In this document: one piece after another, positions 30,480 to 43,275 of the stretch
Position numbering within the stretch: position 1 is the stretch's first letter
Layout: every line of letters begins with the position of its first letter
Source: Mesorhizobium sp.
GTDB lineage: Bacteria > Pseudomonadota > Alphaproteobacteria > Rhizobiales > Rhizobiaceae
DNA: 64,000 nucleotides
Direction: 5' to 3'
Assembly (NCBI GenBank): GCA_004020645.1
Contig: SAQL01000005.1
Location: 213,903 to 277,902 of the forward strand
Notes under the pieces: generated by a model
Databases searched by the model: none
What the model was told of the DNA's origin: nothing
Seen by the model: the letters and a program-made list of their open reading frames with translations, nothing else
Made by a program: the position numbers and the translations under genes

Positions 30480-30495
30480 ATTAGAACGTTCCAAT
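30480..30495. promoter_or_regulatory. LacI-family operator O2
   Basis: ATTAGAACGTTCCAAT, a near-perfect palindrome sharing GAACGTTC with O1, about 35 bases upstream of lacI. The centres of O1 and O2 are about 152 bases apart, which would allow looping or separate control of both divergent units. Confidence 0.75.
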
Positions 30496-30529
30496 ATATT
30501 CGACCAGAAAATACCGGAGGACGATCTGG

Positions 30530-34176
<3,647 letters not shown>

Positions 34177-34184
<8 letters not shown>

Positions 34185-34953
34185 GCGTCTCGTCACCTTT
34201 GAAACCGACGGCGACCTCGGCATCGTCACGCTGCGCCGGCCGGAGAAATTCAACGCGCTCGACATCCCGATGCTGCGCGCGCTGGAAGCCGCGCTCGATA
34301 CGGCCGAGGCCGCGGACGGCGTCCGTGTCGTGCTGCTGTGCGGCGAAGGCAAGGGCTTTTGCTCGGGTGGCGATGTCGAAGCCTGGTCGCAAATGAGTGC
34401 CGCCGATTTTCAGGTGCAATGGGTGCGCTATGGCCACCGCGTCTTCGACCGGCTGGCGCGGCTACGGCAGCCGACCATCGCCGTGCTGTCCGGCCATGCG
34501 CTGGGCGGCGGGCTTGAACTGGCGGTCGCCTGCGACTTCCGGGTCGCCGAGGCGCAGGTGAAATTAGGTTTCCCGGAAACCTCGATCGGCGTGGTGCCCG
34601 GCTGGTCCGGCACGCAGCGCGCGGTGCGCCGCTTCGGCGCGCAAACGGTGCGCCGCATGGCACTTGGCGGCGAGATTTTTCTGGCGGCCGAGGCACTCGC
34701 TCTGGGCATCGTCGACCGGGTGGTCGACACGGGCGAGGCATTCACCGAGGCCAAGGCCTGGGCCGGCAAGATCGCCGAGCGCGGTCCGCTGGCAACCGAA
34801 GCCGCCAAGCTGATGATCGCGGTCGCCGAGGGCGAGGAAAGTGCCGCCGCCACGGAGGCGCTGGCCAGCGGCTTCATCGCGCTGACCGGCGATCTCAAGG
34901 CCGGCGTCAACGCTTTCAAGGTCAAGCAGAAACCAGCGTTTTCAAGATCCTAG
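34177..34953 (+). CDS. Enoyl-CoA hydratase/isomerase family protein
   Basis: 258 residues, crotonase fold. GKGFCSGGDVEAW forms the first half of the oxyanion hole and GHALGGGLELAVACDFRVA the second; the glutamate of PETSIGVVPGWSG sits at a catalytic position. It could hydrate, isomerise or cleave an acyl-CoA made by the CoA-transferase. Start chosen at 34177, which overlaps the preceding gene by eight bases. Confidence 0.88.
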
Positions 34954-34978
34954 AATGCAAGCGGAACCTGGAAATCAC

Positions 34979-36490
34979 ATGAATTTGCCCCTCACCATCG
35001 CCATGCCTGCCGAGGCAGCCGCAGCGCCGAAAAGCTACCGGCTGCTGATCGACGGCAAGTTTATCGATGCGCGCGACGGCCGGACGCTGGAGCGCAATAG
35101 CCCCGGCCACGGCTTCACCGTTTCGCGCTATGCACAAGCTGGCGAAGCGGAAGTCGAGGCGGCGGTGACCGCCGCGCACAAGGCTTTTGAGACCGGCCCC
35201 TGGCCGCGCATGAAGGCAGCAGAGCGCGCAGCGATCCTGCTCAAGGCGGCGGACCTGATCGAGGCGCGGCTCGAGGAGATTGCCCGGCTCGACGCGCTGG
35301 AATCCGGCAAGCCGATCGCCCAGGCGCGCGGCGAAATCGGCGGCGCCGTCAACATCTGGCGCTATGCCGCGGCGCTTGCCCGCACACTGCATGGCGAAAC
35401 CTACGCCAATCTCGGCGACGCCATGCTGGGCGTCGTGCTGCGTGAACCGATCGGCGTCGTCTCGATCATCACGCCTTGGAATTTTCCCTTCCTCATCGTC
35501 AGCCAGAAACTGCCGTTCGCGCTCGCCGCCGGCTGCACGGCGGTGGTCAAGCCGAGCGAGATGACCTCGGCCTCGACCTTCGTGCTCGGCGACATCCTGA
35601 TGCAGGCCGGCTTGCCGGACGGCGTCGTCAACATCCTCGCTGGCCTGGGCGACGATGTCGGCGCGCCGATGGTCAGCCATACGCTGGTCGAGATGGTGTC
35701 GTTCACCGGCTCCACCCGGGTCGGCAAGATGACCATGGCGTCGGCTGCGAACTCTCTGAAGAAAGTCTCGATGGAGCTCGGCGGCAAAAACGGCCAGATC
35801 GTCTTTCCAGACGCCGATCTCGAAGCGGCGGCCGACGCGGCGGTGTTCGGCGGCTTTTTCAACGCCGGCGAATGCTGCAACGCCGGCAGCCGGCTGATCG
35901 TCCACGAGGCGATCGCCGACGACTTCCTCGGTGCGCTGAAGGCGCTCACCGCAAGGGTCACCGTCGGCGATCCGCTCGATATCAGCACCAAGGTCGGCGC
36001 GATGATCTCTTCCGAGCACCTGGCCAAGGTGACCGGATACGTGACGGCGGCGGCAAACGACGGCAGCAGCGTCTATAGCGGCGGCAAGCAGATCGCCTCC
36101 AGTGCCGGTCAGTATCTCGACCCGACCATCCTTCGCGGCGTCACCGAGGACATGGCCATTGCACGTGAAGAAGTGTTCGGCCCAGTGCTCTCGGTGCTGA
36201 CGTTTGAATCGATTGAAGAGGCGTTGCGCATCGCCAACAACACGCCCTATGGTTTATCGGCGGGCGTGTGGAGCGCCAGCATCGACACCTGCATGTCGGT
36301 GGCGCGGAATGTGCGTTCGGGAACCGTTTGGGTGAACACGTTCATGGAAGGTTATCCCGAGCTGCCTTTCGGAGGCTACAAGCAGTCCGGTCTCGGACGC
36401 GAACTCGGCAAGCGCGCCGTCGAGGACTATACCGAGGAAAAGACGATCCAGTTTCATCGCGGCCAGCGCACCGGGTGGTGGGTCGGCTGA
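34979..36490 (+). CDS. Aldehyde dehydrogenase (NAD-dependent)
   Basis: About 503 residues. IITPWNFPF is the coenzyme-binding segment, MELGGKNGQIVF holds the general-base glutamate and FFNAGECCNAGSRL the catalytic cysteine; EEVFGPVLSV and the C-terminal LPFGGYKQSGLGRELG are family marks. It oxidises an aldehyde intermediate to an acid, a likely feed for the CoA steps. ATG 34979 is preferred; an ATG at 34955, just past the hydratase stop, is also possible. Confidence 0.88.
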   Translation: MNLPLTIAMPAEAAAAPKSYRLLIDGKFIDARDGRTLERNSPGHGFTVSRYAQAGEAEVEAAVTAAHKAFETGPWPRMKAAERAAILLKAADLIEARLEEIARLDALESGKPIAQARGEIGGAVNIWRYAAALARTLHGETYANLGDAMLGVVLREPIGVVSIITPWNFPFLIVSQKLPFALAAGCTAVVKPSEMTSASTFVLGDILMQAGLPDGVVNILAGLGDDVGAPMVSHTLVEMVSFTGSTRVGKMTMASAANSLKKVSMELGGKNGQIVFPDADLEAAADAAVFGGFFNAGECCNAGSRLIVHEAIADDFLGALKALTARVTVGDPLDISTKVGAMISSEHLAKVTGYVTAAANDGSSVYSGGKQIASSAGQYLDPTILRGVTEDMAIAREEVFGPVLSVLTFESIEEALRIANNTPYGLSAGVWSASIDTCMSVARNVRSGTVWVNTFMEGYPELPFGGYKQSGLGRELGKRAVEDYTEEKTIQFHRGQRTGWWVG

Positions 36491-36549
36491 GTTGGGAAGA
36501 ACCCGGCGGACATCAGCCGGTCGTGTAGCTGCAACAAGGGAGGAAGTAC

Positions 36550-37803
36550 ATGTTGCGCAAATTGCTTATCGGAACGGCTCTCGGATCGGGTCTTGCGTTC
36601 GCGGCCCATGCCCAGGACGTCAAGGAAGTCGAGATGCTGCATTGGTGGACGTCTGGCGGCGAAGCGGCTGCCTTGAACGTGCTCAAGGAGGACCTGGCCA
36701 AGCAAGGCTTTGCCTGGAAGGACGTGCCCGTGGCCGGCGGCGGCGGCGACGCCGCCATGACCGCGCTGAAGGCGATGGTCGCGGCCGGCAACTACCCGAC
36801 CGCCTCCCAGATGCTCGGCTACACCGTGCTCGATTATGCCGCGGCCGGCGTGATGGGCGACCTGACCGAGACGGCGGTAAAGGAAGGCTGGGACAAATCC
36901 GTTCCGGCAGCCCTGCAGAAATTCTCGGTCTATGACGGCAAGTGGGTCGCGGCTCCGGTCAACGTCCACTCCGTCAACTGGCTGTGGATCAACAAGGCGG
37001 TGATGGACAAGATCGGCGGCACCGAGCCCAAGACCTTCGACGAATTCATCGCGCTGCTCGACAAGGCCAAGGCGGCGGGCGTCATCCCGCTCGCGCTCGG
37101 CGGCCAGAACTGGCAGGAAGCCACCATGTTCGATTCGGTCGTACTGTCGACCGGCGGACCTGAGTTCTACAAGAAGGCCTTCAACGACCTCGACGAGGAG
37201 CAGCTGAAGTCCGACACGATGAAGAAGTCGTTCGACAATCTTGCCAAGCTCGTCACCTATGTCGACCCGAACTTCTCCGGCCGCGACTGGAACCTTGCCA
37301 CCGCCATGGTCATCAAGGGCGATGCGCTGGTGCAGGTCATGGGCGACTGGGCCAAGGGCGAATTCAACGCCGCCAAGAAGACCCCGGGCACCGACTTCCT
37401 GTGCTACCGCTTCCCTGGCACCGACGGCAGCGTGGTCTACAACTCCGACATGTTCGGCATGTTCGACGTTCCGGAGGACCGCAAGGCCGCCCAGGTCGCC
37501 TTGGCCACCGCCACTTTGTCGAAGAGCTTCCAGTCGGCTTTCAACGTCGTCAAGGGCTCGGTCCCGGCCCGCACCGACGTGCCCGACACCGACTTCGACG
37601 CTTGCGGCAAGAAGGGCATGGCCGACCTGAAGGCCGCCAACGAAGGCGGCACGCTGTTCGGTTCGCTGGCGCAAGGCTATGGCGCGCCGCCGGCCGTCGC
37701 CAATGCCTACAAGGACGTCGTCTCGAAGTTCGTCCACGGCCAGATCAAGACCTCGGACGAGGCCGTGACCCAGCTGGTTAACGCAATCGAAGACGCCAAA
37801 TAA
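36550..37803 (+). CDS. ABC sugar importer, periplasmic binding protein (GtsA/GlcE-like)
   Basis: 417 residues with a signal peptide cleaved near AFAAHA-QD. The mature start [16 protein letters not shown], then [21 protein letters not shown] and [13 protein letters not shown], closely follow the glucose/mannose-binding proteins of the CUT1 family. GGGAGGAAG lies just before the ATG. The glucose-type signature supports a sugar or sugar-like ligand but the pathway enzymes argue for something other than plain glucose. Confidence 0.9.
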   Translation: MLRKLLIGTALGSGLAFAAHAQDVKEVEMLHWWTSGGEAAALNVLKEDLAKQGFAWKDVPVAGGGGDAAMTALKAMVAAGNYPTASQMLGYTVLDYAAAGVMGDLTETAVKEGWDKSVPAALQKFSVYDGKWVAAPVNVHSVNWLWINKAVMDKIGGTEPKTFDEFIALLDKAKAAGVIPLALGGQNWQEATMFDSVVLSTGGPEFYKKAFNDLDEEQLKSDTMKKSFDNLAKLVTYVDPNFSGRDWNLATAMVIKGDALVQVMGDWAKGEFNAAKKTPGTDFLCYRFPGTDGSVVYNSDMFGMFDVPEDRKAAQVALATATLSKSFQSAFNVVKGSVPARTDVPDTDFDACGKKGMADLKAANEGGTLFGSLAQGYGAPPAVANAYKDVVSKFVHGQIKTSDEAVTQLVNAIEDAK

Positions 37804-37820
37804 GAACCGGCATGAAAGGA

Positions 37821-37947
37821 CCTTCCCCGCTCCGGTGGGGAAGGTTTGATCAAGCCAGGATGGTCGGCCTCTGGTCGGAATTGCGCCGGCGATCAACCAA
37901 CACGCCCCGTCTCGACGGGGCTATCCTTCCCCGCCTGGCGGTGAAGG
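37821..37947 (+). other. Two hairpins between binding-protein and permease genes
   Basis: CCTTCCCC and GGGGAAGG pair around GCTCCGGT (37821-37844), followed by TTTGATC. A related hairpin, CCTTC(C)CCG...CGG(T)GAAGG, lies at 37925-37947. Such structures after a binding-protein gene often stabilise its mRNA end or weaken downstream expression. Confidence 0.5.
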
Positions 37948-37967
37948 GACCCGAAAGGGAGGAGCCC

Positions 37968-38924
37968 ATGACTACGGTCACGACCCAGATCAAGCTGACG
38001 CCGGAGCATAGTGCCCGCCCGGGTGTCTCGATGCGTTCGCGCCTGCAGGACGCGCTGCCGAAGATCGTACTGGCGCCAAGCTTTGCGATCACCGTTGTCT
38101 TCGTCTACGGCTTCATCCTGTGGACGGTCTATCTGTCGTTCACCAATTCCAAGACCTTCCCGTCCTATTCGCTCACCGGGCCGCGGGCCTATCAGCGGCT
38201 GTGGCGCTGGACTTTCGAGAGCGACCCGCCATCGAGCTGGTACACTTCGATTATCAATATGGGCATTTTCGGCTTTCTCTACATCTTCATCTGCCTAGCA
38301 CTCGGCTTGTTCCTGGCGATCCTGCTCGACCAGAAGATCCGCGGCGAAGGCATGTTGCGACCGATCTATCTCTACCCGATGGCGCTATCCTTCATCGTCA
38401 CCGGCGTCGCATGGAAATGGTTCCTCGATCCCGGCCTCGGTCTCGAGCAGACGCTGCACCAGTGGGGCTGGACGACCTTCCATTTTGACTGGATCAAGAA
38501 CAAGGATTTCGTCATCTACACTGTGGTGATCGCCGGCGTCTGGCAGGCCTCGGGTTTCATCATGGCGATGTTCCTCGCCGGCCTGCGCGGCATTGACGGC
38601 GAGATCATGAAGGCGGCGCAGATCGACGGCGCCACCACCTTCCAGCTCTATCGCCGCATCGTCATCCCGCTGCTGCGGCCCATCTTCCTGTCGGCCTTCA
38701 TCGTGCTCGCCCACCTCGCCATCAAGTCCTACGATCTGGTCGTAGCACTGACCAGCGGCGGGCCAGGCGGCTCGGCCTGGCTGCCGTCGAACTTCATGTA
38801 TGAGTACACCTTCAAGCGCAACGAAATGGCCGTCGGCTCGGCCAGCGCCGTGATCATGCTGATGACCATCACAGCGATCATCGTGCCCTATCTCTATTCC
38901 GAGCTCAGGGAGCGGCCGCGATGA
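37968..38924 (+). CDS. ABC sugar importer, permease 1 (GtsB-like)
   Basis: 318 residues, six membrane segments. IYLYPMALSFIVTGVAWKW, VIAGVWQASGFIMA and the EAA-loop region (MKAAQIDGATTFQLYRRI) are near-signature for the first permease of glucose-type CUT1 importers. The start is ATG 37968, with GGGAGGAG in front. Its stop overlaps the next permease start (ATGA). Confidence 0.9.
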   Translation: MTTVTTQIKLTPEHSARPGVSMRSRLQDALPKIVLAPSFAITVVFVYGFILWTVYLSFTNSKTFPSYSLTGPRAYQRLWRWTFESDPPSSWYTSIINMGIFGFLYIFICLALGLFLAILLDQKIRGEGMLRPIYLYPMALSFIVTGVAWKWFLDPGLGLEQTLHQWGWTTFHFDWIKNKDFVIYTVVIAGVWQASGFIMAMFLAGLRGIDGEIMKAAQIDGATTFQLYRRIVIPLLRPIFLSAFIVLAHLAIKSYDLVVALTSGGPGGSAWLPSNFMYEYTFKRNEMAVGSASAVIMLMTITAIIVPYLYSELRERPR

Positions 38925-39865
38925 GCGTCATTGCCACCCCCGCTCGCCAGAGCGCTGGCGGCATCAGCGCCAGGACCGTCAACCGCATCGTCATCTACGG
39001 CCTGCTGGCGCTGTTCGCGCTGTTCTACCTGATGCCGCTGTTCGTCATGCTGGTGACCTCGTTCAAGACCATGGACGAGATCCAGAACGGCAACATGCTG
39101 GCGCTGCCGCAGGCGCCGACCTTCGAGCCGTGGCTGAAGGCGTGGGGCGAGACCTGCGTCGGCCTGACCTGCGCCGGCATCAAGGGCTATTTCTGGAATT
39201 CCATCAAGATGGTGGTTCCGGCGGTGCTGATCTCGACGCTGCTCGGCGCGCTCAACGGCTATGTCCTGACCAAATGGCGCTTCCGCGGCCACACGCTGGT
39301 TTTCGGGCTGATGCTGTTTGCTTGCTTCATCCCGTTCCAGTCGGTGCTGTTGCCGATGGCGACGATCCTCGGCAGCCTCGGCCGTTTCGGCGTGACGCTG
39401 CGAAACGCCACGGGATTTTCATTCGGCTTGGGCAATCCGACAGTCAACCTGGTCTTTGTCCACGTCGTCTACGGGCTCGGCTTCACCACTTTGTTCTTCC
39501 GCAACTATTACGAGGCGTTCCCGACCGAACTGGTCAAGGCGGCACAGGTCGACGGCGCCAGCTTCTTCCAGATCTTCCGGCGCATCATGCTGCCGAATTC
39601 GATGCCGATCTTCGTCGTCACCGTCATCTACCAGTTCACCAACATCTGGAACGACTTCCTGTTCGCCTCGGCCTATGCCGGCACCGGTGACGCGATGCCG
39701 ATGACCGTGGCGCTGAACAACGTCGTCAATACCTCGACCGGTGTCGTCGAATACAACGTCAACATGGCGGCGGCGATGATCGCCGCACTGCCGACCCTTC
39801 TCGTCTACGTGGTCGCTGGCCGCTATTTTGTGCGCGGCCTGATGGCCGGCGCCGTCAAAGGATAA
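38921..39865 (+). CDS. ABC sugar importer, permease 2 (GtsC-like)
   Basis: 314 residues, six membrane segments, inner membrane. The EAA loop is VKAAQVDGASFFQIFRRIMLP; FKTMDEIQNGNMLALP after the first segment and the C-terminal YFVRGLMAGAVKG are typical of MalG-like permeases. It starts inside the preceding stop and ends four bases before the ATPase gene. Confidence 0.9.
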   Translation: MSVIATPARQSAGGISARTVNRIVIYGLLALFALFYLMPLFVMLVTSFKTMDEIQNGNMLALPQAPTFEPWLKAWGETCVGLTCAGIKGYFWNSIKMVVPAVLISTLLGALNGYVLTKWRFRGHTLVFGLMLFACFIPFQSVLLPMATILGSLGRFGVTLRNATGFSFGLGNPTVNLVFVHVVYGLGFTTLFFRNYYEAFPTELVKAAQVDGASFFQIFRRIMLPNSMPIFVVTVIYQFTNIWNDFLFASAYAGTGDAMPMTVALNNVVNTSTGVVEYNVNMAAAMIAALPTLLVYVVAGRYFVRGLMAGAVKG

Positions 39866-39869
39866 TCGA

Positions 39870-40985
39870 ATGGCTTTTCTCGAAATCAATGGGCTGAGGA
39901 AGCGGTTCGGATCGGTCGAGATCCTGAAGGGCATCGACGTCGATCTCGAAAGGGGCGGCTTCCTGGTGCTGGTCGGCCCGTCCGGCTGCGGCAAGTCGAC
40001 CTTGCTCAACACCATCGCCGGCCTGGAAACCATCACCGAAGGCGAAATCCGCGTCGACGGCCGGACGATCAACGATCTCCACCCGTCGAAGCGCGACATC
40101 GCCATGGTATTCCAGAGCTACGCGCTGTATCCGAACATGACCGTCGCGGGGAACATTGCCTTTGGCATGGAGATGCGCGGCGTGCCGGCAGCGGAGCGCC
40201 AGAAGGCGATCGACAAGGTGGCGAAGGTGCTGCAGATCGGCCACCTCCTGCAGCGCAAGCCGAGCCAGCTCTCCGGCGGCCAGCGCCAGCGCGTCGCCAT
40301 GGGCCGAGCGCTGGTGCGCGACCCCAAGCTCTTTCTCTTCGACGAGCCGCTCTCCAATCTCGACGCCAAGCTGCGCGTCGACATGCGCATCGAGATCAAG
40401 CGGCTGCACGCGACCACCGGCACCACAATCGTCTACGTTACCCACGACCAGATCGAGGCGATGACGTTGGCCACCAAGATCGCGGTGATGCGCGACGGCG
40501 AAGTGCAGCAGTTCGGCACGCCGGCCGAAATCTATAACAACCCGACCAACCTGTTTGTTGCCGACTTCATGGGCTCGCCGGCCATGAACCTGATTCCGGC
40601 GACGATCGGCGGCAATGGCAATGCGCTTTCCGTGGTGCTGCAGCGCGAGGCGCGCGAGCCGATCTCTCTGCCGCTGGCCGATGCGCCGACGGGTCTGTCG
40701 GCATTCTACAGCAAGCCGATCATTTTTGGCGTCCGCCCCGAAGCCCTGACCGATCCTGAGGGAGCCGAACGCAACGCATCGAACATCGCCACCGCCGACT
40801 GTCACATCGAAGTCGTGGAACCGGCCGGCTCCGATACCTTCGCCGTCACCAATCTCGGCGGCAAGGCGGTGGTGGCGCGTCTGCGCGCCGACGCCAATAT
40901 CCAGCCGGGCACGGTCACGCCGCTCGCCTTCAACCTGACCAAGGCGGTGTTCTTCGATCCGGCGACCGAGAACCGTATCCTCTGA
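39870..40985 (+). CDS. ABC sugar importer ATPase (MalK/UgpC class)
   Basis: 371 residues. Walker A GPSGCGKST, signature LSGGQRQR, Walker B LFLFDEPLSNLD and the switch histidine in VTHDQ are intact. The C-terminal third (about 240-371) is the regulatory OB-fold domain of CUT1 ATPases. Such ATPases are often shared among importers, but this one is embedded in the operon. Confidence 0.93.
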   Translation: MAFLEINGLRKRFGSVEILKGIDVDLERGGFLVLVGPSGCGKSTLLNTIAGLETITEGEIRVDGRTINDLHPSKRDIAMVFQSYALYPNMTVAGNIAFGMEMRGVPAAERQKAIDKVAKVLQIGHLLQRKPSQLSGGQRQRVAMGRALVRDPKLFLFDEPLSNLDAKLRVDMRIEIKRLHATTGTTIVYVTHDQIEAMTLATKIAVMRDGEVQQFGTPAEIYNNPTNLFVADFMGSPAMNLIPATIGGNGNALSVVLQREAREPISLPLADAPTGLSAFYSKPIIFGVRPEALTDPEGAERNASNIATADCHIEVVEPAGSDTFAVTNLGGKAVVARLRADANIQPGTVTPLAFNLTKAVFFDPATENRIL

Positions 40986-40990
40986 CAGCC

Positions 40991-42505
40991 ATGACAAACC
41001 CGGACATCGTCATCATCGGCTCCGGCATCGGCGGCGCCACGATCGCTTCCGGCCTTGCCGGCAGTGGCGCCTCGATCCTGATGCTGGAGCGCGGCGAACC
41101 ACTGCCGACGACGCCGCATACGCGCGACACGCGCGCCATTTTCGTCGACGGCCACTACCGGCCGAAGGAGATGTGGCGCGAGGCCGGGGGTGCTGCGTTC
41201 AACCCCGGCAACTACTACTATGTCGGCGGCAATTCGAAATTCTATGGCGCGGTGCTGATCCGCTACCGCAGGGAAGACTTTTCCGCCATGCAACACTATG
41301 GCGGCGTCTCGCCGGCCTGGCCGTTCTCCTATGAGGAGTTCGAGCCTTGGTACTCCAAGGCCGAGCAGCTTTTTCGTGTGCGCGGCGTACTCGGCGAAGA
41401 CCCGACCGAGCCGTTCCACTCGATCCCCTATCCCTTCGGGCCGGTGCCCGACGAGCCGCCGATCGCCCGCGCCCGCGCCGAACTCAAAGGCCTCGGCCTG
41501 CACCCGGCATCGCTGCCGCTCGGCGTCGATATCGATGCCTGGCTAAAGGACGGCAAGACAGGCTGGGACGCCTTTCCCAACACCGGGACCGGCAAGGTCG
41601 ATGCCCAAACAGGGCCGCTGACAGCGGCACTTACCGACCGGAACATCAGGCTCGAGACCGGTGCCCATGTCGAATATCTCGAAGCGTCGTCGGATGCCAG
41701 GACGATCGACGCCGTTCACTACCGCCAGAACGGGGCGCTGAAGAAAGCGACGCCGAAGCTGGTCATCCTCTCGGCAGGTGCGGTCAATTCGGCGGTCATC
41801 CTGCTGCGCTCGCCCTCCCCCAGCAGCAAGGGAGGCGGCAATGGACTCGCCAACCGTTCCGACCAGGTCGGCCGCAACTTCATGAACCACAATTCGAGCG
41901 CCATGCTGGCGATCGACCCGCGCCGCAGGAACACATCCGTCTACCAGAAGACGCTAATGCTCAATGACTACTATCTGTCCGATGGTAAGGGCGGCAGGCC
42001 GCTCGGCAACGTCCAGCTTCTCGGCAAGATCGACGGCTACATCCTGAGGGCCAACGTCAAGCTTGCACCCAAATTCGCGCTGGACTTCATGGCCGGCCAC
42101 GCCGTCGACTGGTACCTGATGTGCGAGGACCTGCCCGATCCCGAAAGCCGCATCATGGTCGACGGCAAGGATATCGTCATGCAGTGGCGCCGGTCCAATA
42201 TGCAGTCGCTCGACGGGCTGACCAAGGTGATGCGCGAGAATTTCCGCGCCTGCGGCTATCCGATCGTCCTGTCGCGGCCTTTCGACAAGCGCACGCCGTC
42301 GCATCAGTGCGGAACGGTCAAGATGGGCGACGATCCGGCGACCTCGCCGCTCGACCCGTTCTGCCGCTCGTTCGATCACCACAACTTGTTTGTCGTCGAC
42401 GCTAGCTTCCTGCCGAACTCGGCCGCAGTTAACCCAGCACTTTCGATTGCCGCGCAGGCCCTGCGCGTCGCCGATCACATCCGCAAGACGGAGCTTGTCG
42501 CATGA
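40991..42505 (+). CDS. GMC-family FAD oxidoreductase 1
   Basis: 504 residues. The FAD-binding start is IVIIGSGIGGATIA; NYYYVGGNSKFYGA is the GMC signature-1 region. Near the C-terminus SHQCGTVKMGDDP and VVDASFLPNSAAVNP supply the active-site His/Asn pair. The C-terminal pattern is close to sugar 3- or 2-dehydrogenase-like GMC enzymes. No signal peptide is seen, so oxidation takes place in the cytoplasm. Five bases follow the ATPase stop. Confidence 0.87.
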   Translation: MTNPDIVIIGSGIGGATIASGLAGSGASILMLERGEPLPTTPHTRDTRAIFVDGHYRPKEMWREAGGAAFNPGNYYYVGGNSKFYGAVLIRYRREDFSAMQHYGGVSPAWPFSYEEFEPWYSKAEQLFRVRGVLGEDPTEPFHSIPYPFGPVPDEPPIARARAELKGLGLHPASLPLGVDIDAWLKDGKTGWDAFPNTGTGKVDAQTGPLTAALTDRNIRLETGAHVEYLEASSDARTIDAVHYRQNGALKKATPKLVILSAGAVNSAVILLRSPSPSSKGGGNGLANRSDQVGRNFMNHNSSAMLAIDPRRRNTSVYQKTLMLNDYYLSDGKGGRPLGNVQLLGKIDGYILRANVKLAPKFALDFMAGHAVDWYLMCEDLPDPESRIMVDGKDIVMQWRRSNMQSLDGLTKVMRENFRACGYPIVLSRPFDKRTPSHQCGTVKMGDDPATSPLDPFCRSFDHHNLFVVDASFLPNSAAVNPALSIAAQALRVADHIRKTELVA

Positions 42506-43263
42506 GCCGCCCGGCAGCGATCGTCACCGGCGGCGCGCGCGGCATCGGCCTGGCCTGCGCCGAAGCGCTGGCCGATGCGGGCTTCAATATCCTTGTCGTG
42601 GACCTTGCCGAAAAGGCCGGCGACGGGCTCGCCGCTGACATCACCGCCCGCGGCGCGAATTTCGGCTACCATTGCGGCGACATCGCCGATCTCGACCGCC
42701 ATGCAGCACTGGTCGATGCCGCGATAAGCGCCTTCGGCCGCATCGACTGCCTGGTCAACAATGCCGGCATCGGCGCTGTCATACGCGGCGACCTGCTGGA
42801 ATTGAACCCGGACAATTTCGACCGGATCGTCGCCATCAATCTGCGCGGCACCGTCTTCCTCAGCCAGGCCGTCGCCAGGGCGATGCTTGCGGCGCCGGCC
42901 GATCGTGCAAAATCGATCATCACCATCACCTCGGTCAGCGCCGAAATGGCCTCGCCCGAACGTGCCGACTATTGCATCTCCAAGGCCGGGCTTTCGATGT
43001 GGGTGAAGACCCTGGCGCTGCGGCTCGCCGCCGAAAATATCGGCGTGTTCGAGGTGCGGCCGGGCATCATCCGCACCGACATGACCGCAGGCGTCACCGC
43101 CAAATATGACGCGCTGATCGACGGCGGGCTGGTGCCGGCAAAACGCTGGGGCGAAGCCGCCGATGTCGCCGCTGCGGTGGCGGCACTCGCCGGCGGCAAG
43201 CTCGGTTTTTCGACCGGCTCGATCATCAATGTCGACGGTGCGCTGTCGGTGCCGAGGCTGTGA
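42502..43263 (+). CDS. Short-chain dehydrogenase/reductase
   Basis: 253 residues. TGGARGIGLA binds the nucleotide, LVNNAGIG is the NNAG motif, and Ser (ITSVSAEM) with Tyr-x3-Lys (ADYCISKAG) are catalytic. The acidic residue after strand two (VVDLAEK) suggests NAD. Its start overlaps the GMC stop (ATGA). It likely handles an alcohol/ketone step next to the GMC enzymes. Confidence 0.9.
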   Translation: MSRPAAIVTGGARGIGLACAEALADAGFNILVVDLAEKAGDGLAADITARGANFGYHCGDIADLDRHAALVDAAISAFGRIDCLVNNAGIGAVIRGDLLELNPDNFDRIVAINLRGTVFLSQAVARAMLAAPADRAKSIITITSVSAEMASPERADYCISKAGLSMWVKTLALRLAAENIGVFEVRPGIIRTDMTAGVTAKYDALIDGGLVPAKRWGEAADVAAAVAALAGGKLGFSTGSIINVDGALSVPRL

Positions 43264-43275
43264 ACAGGTGACGCC

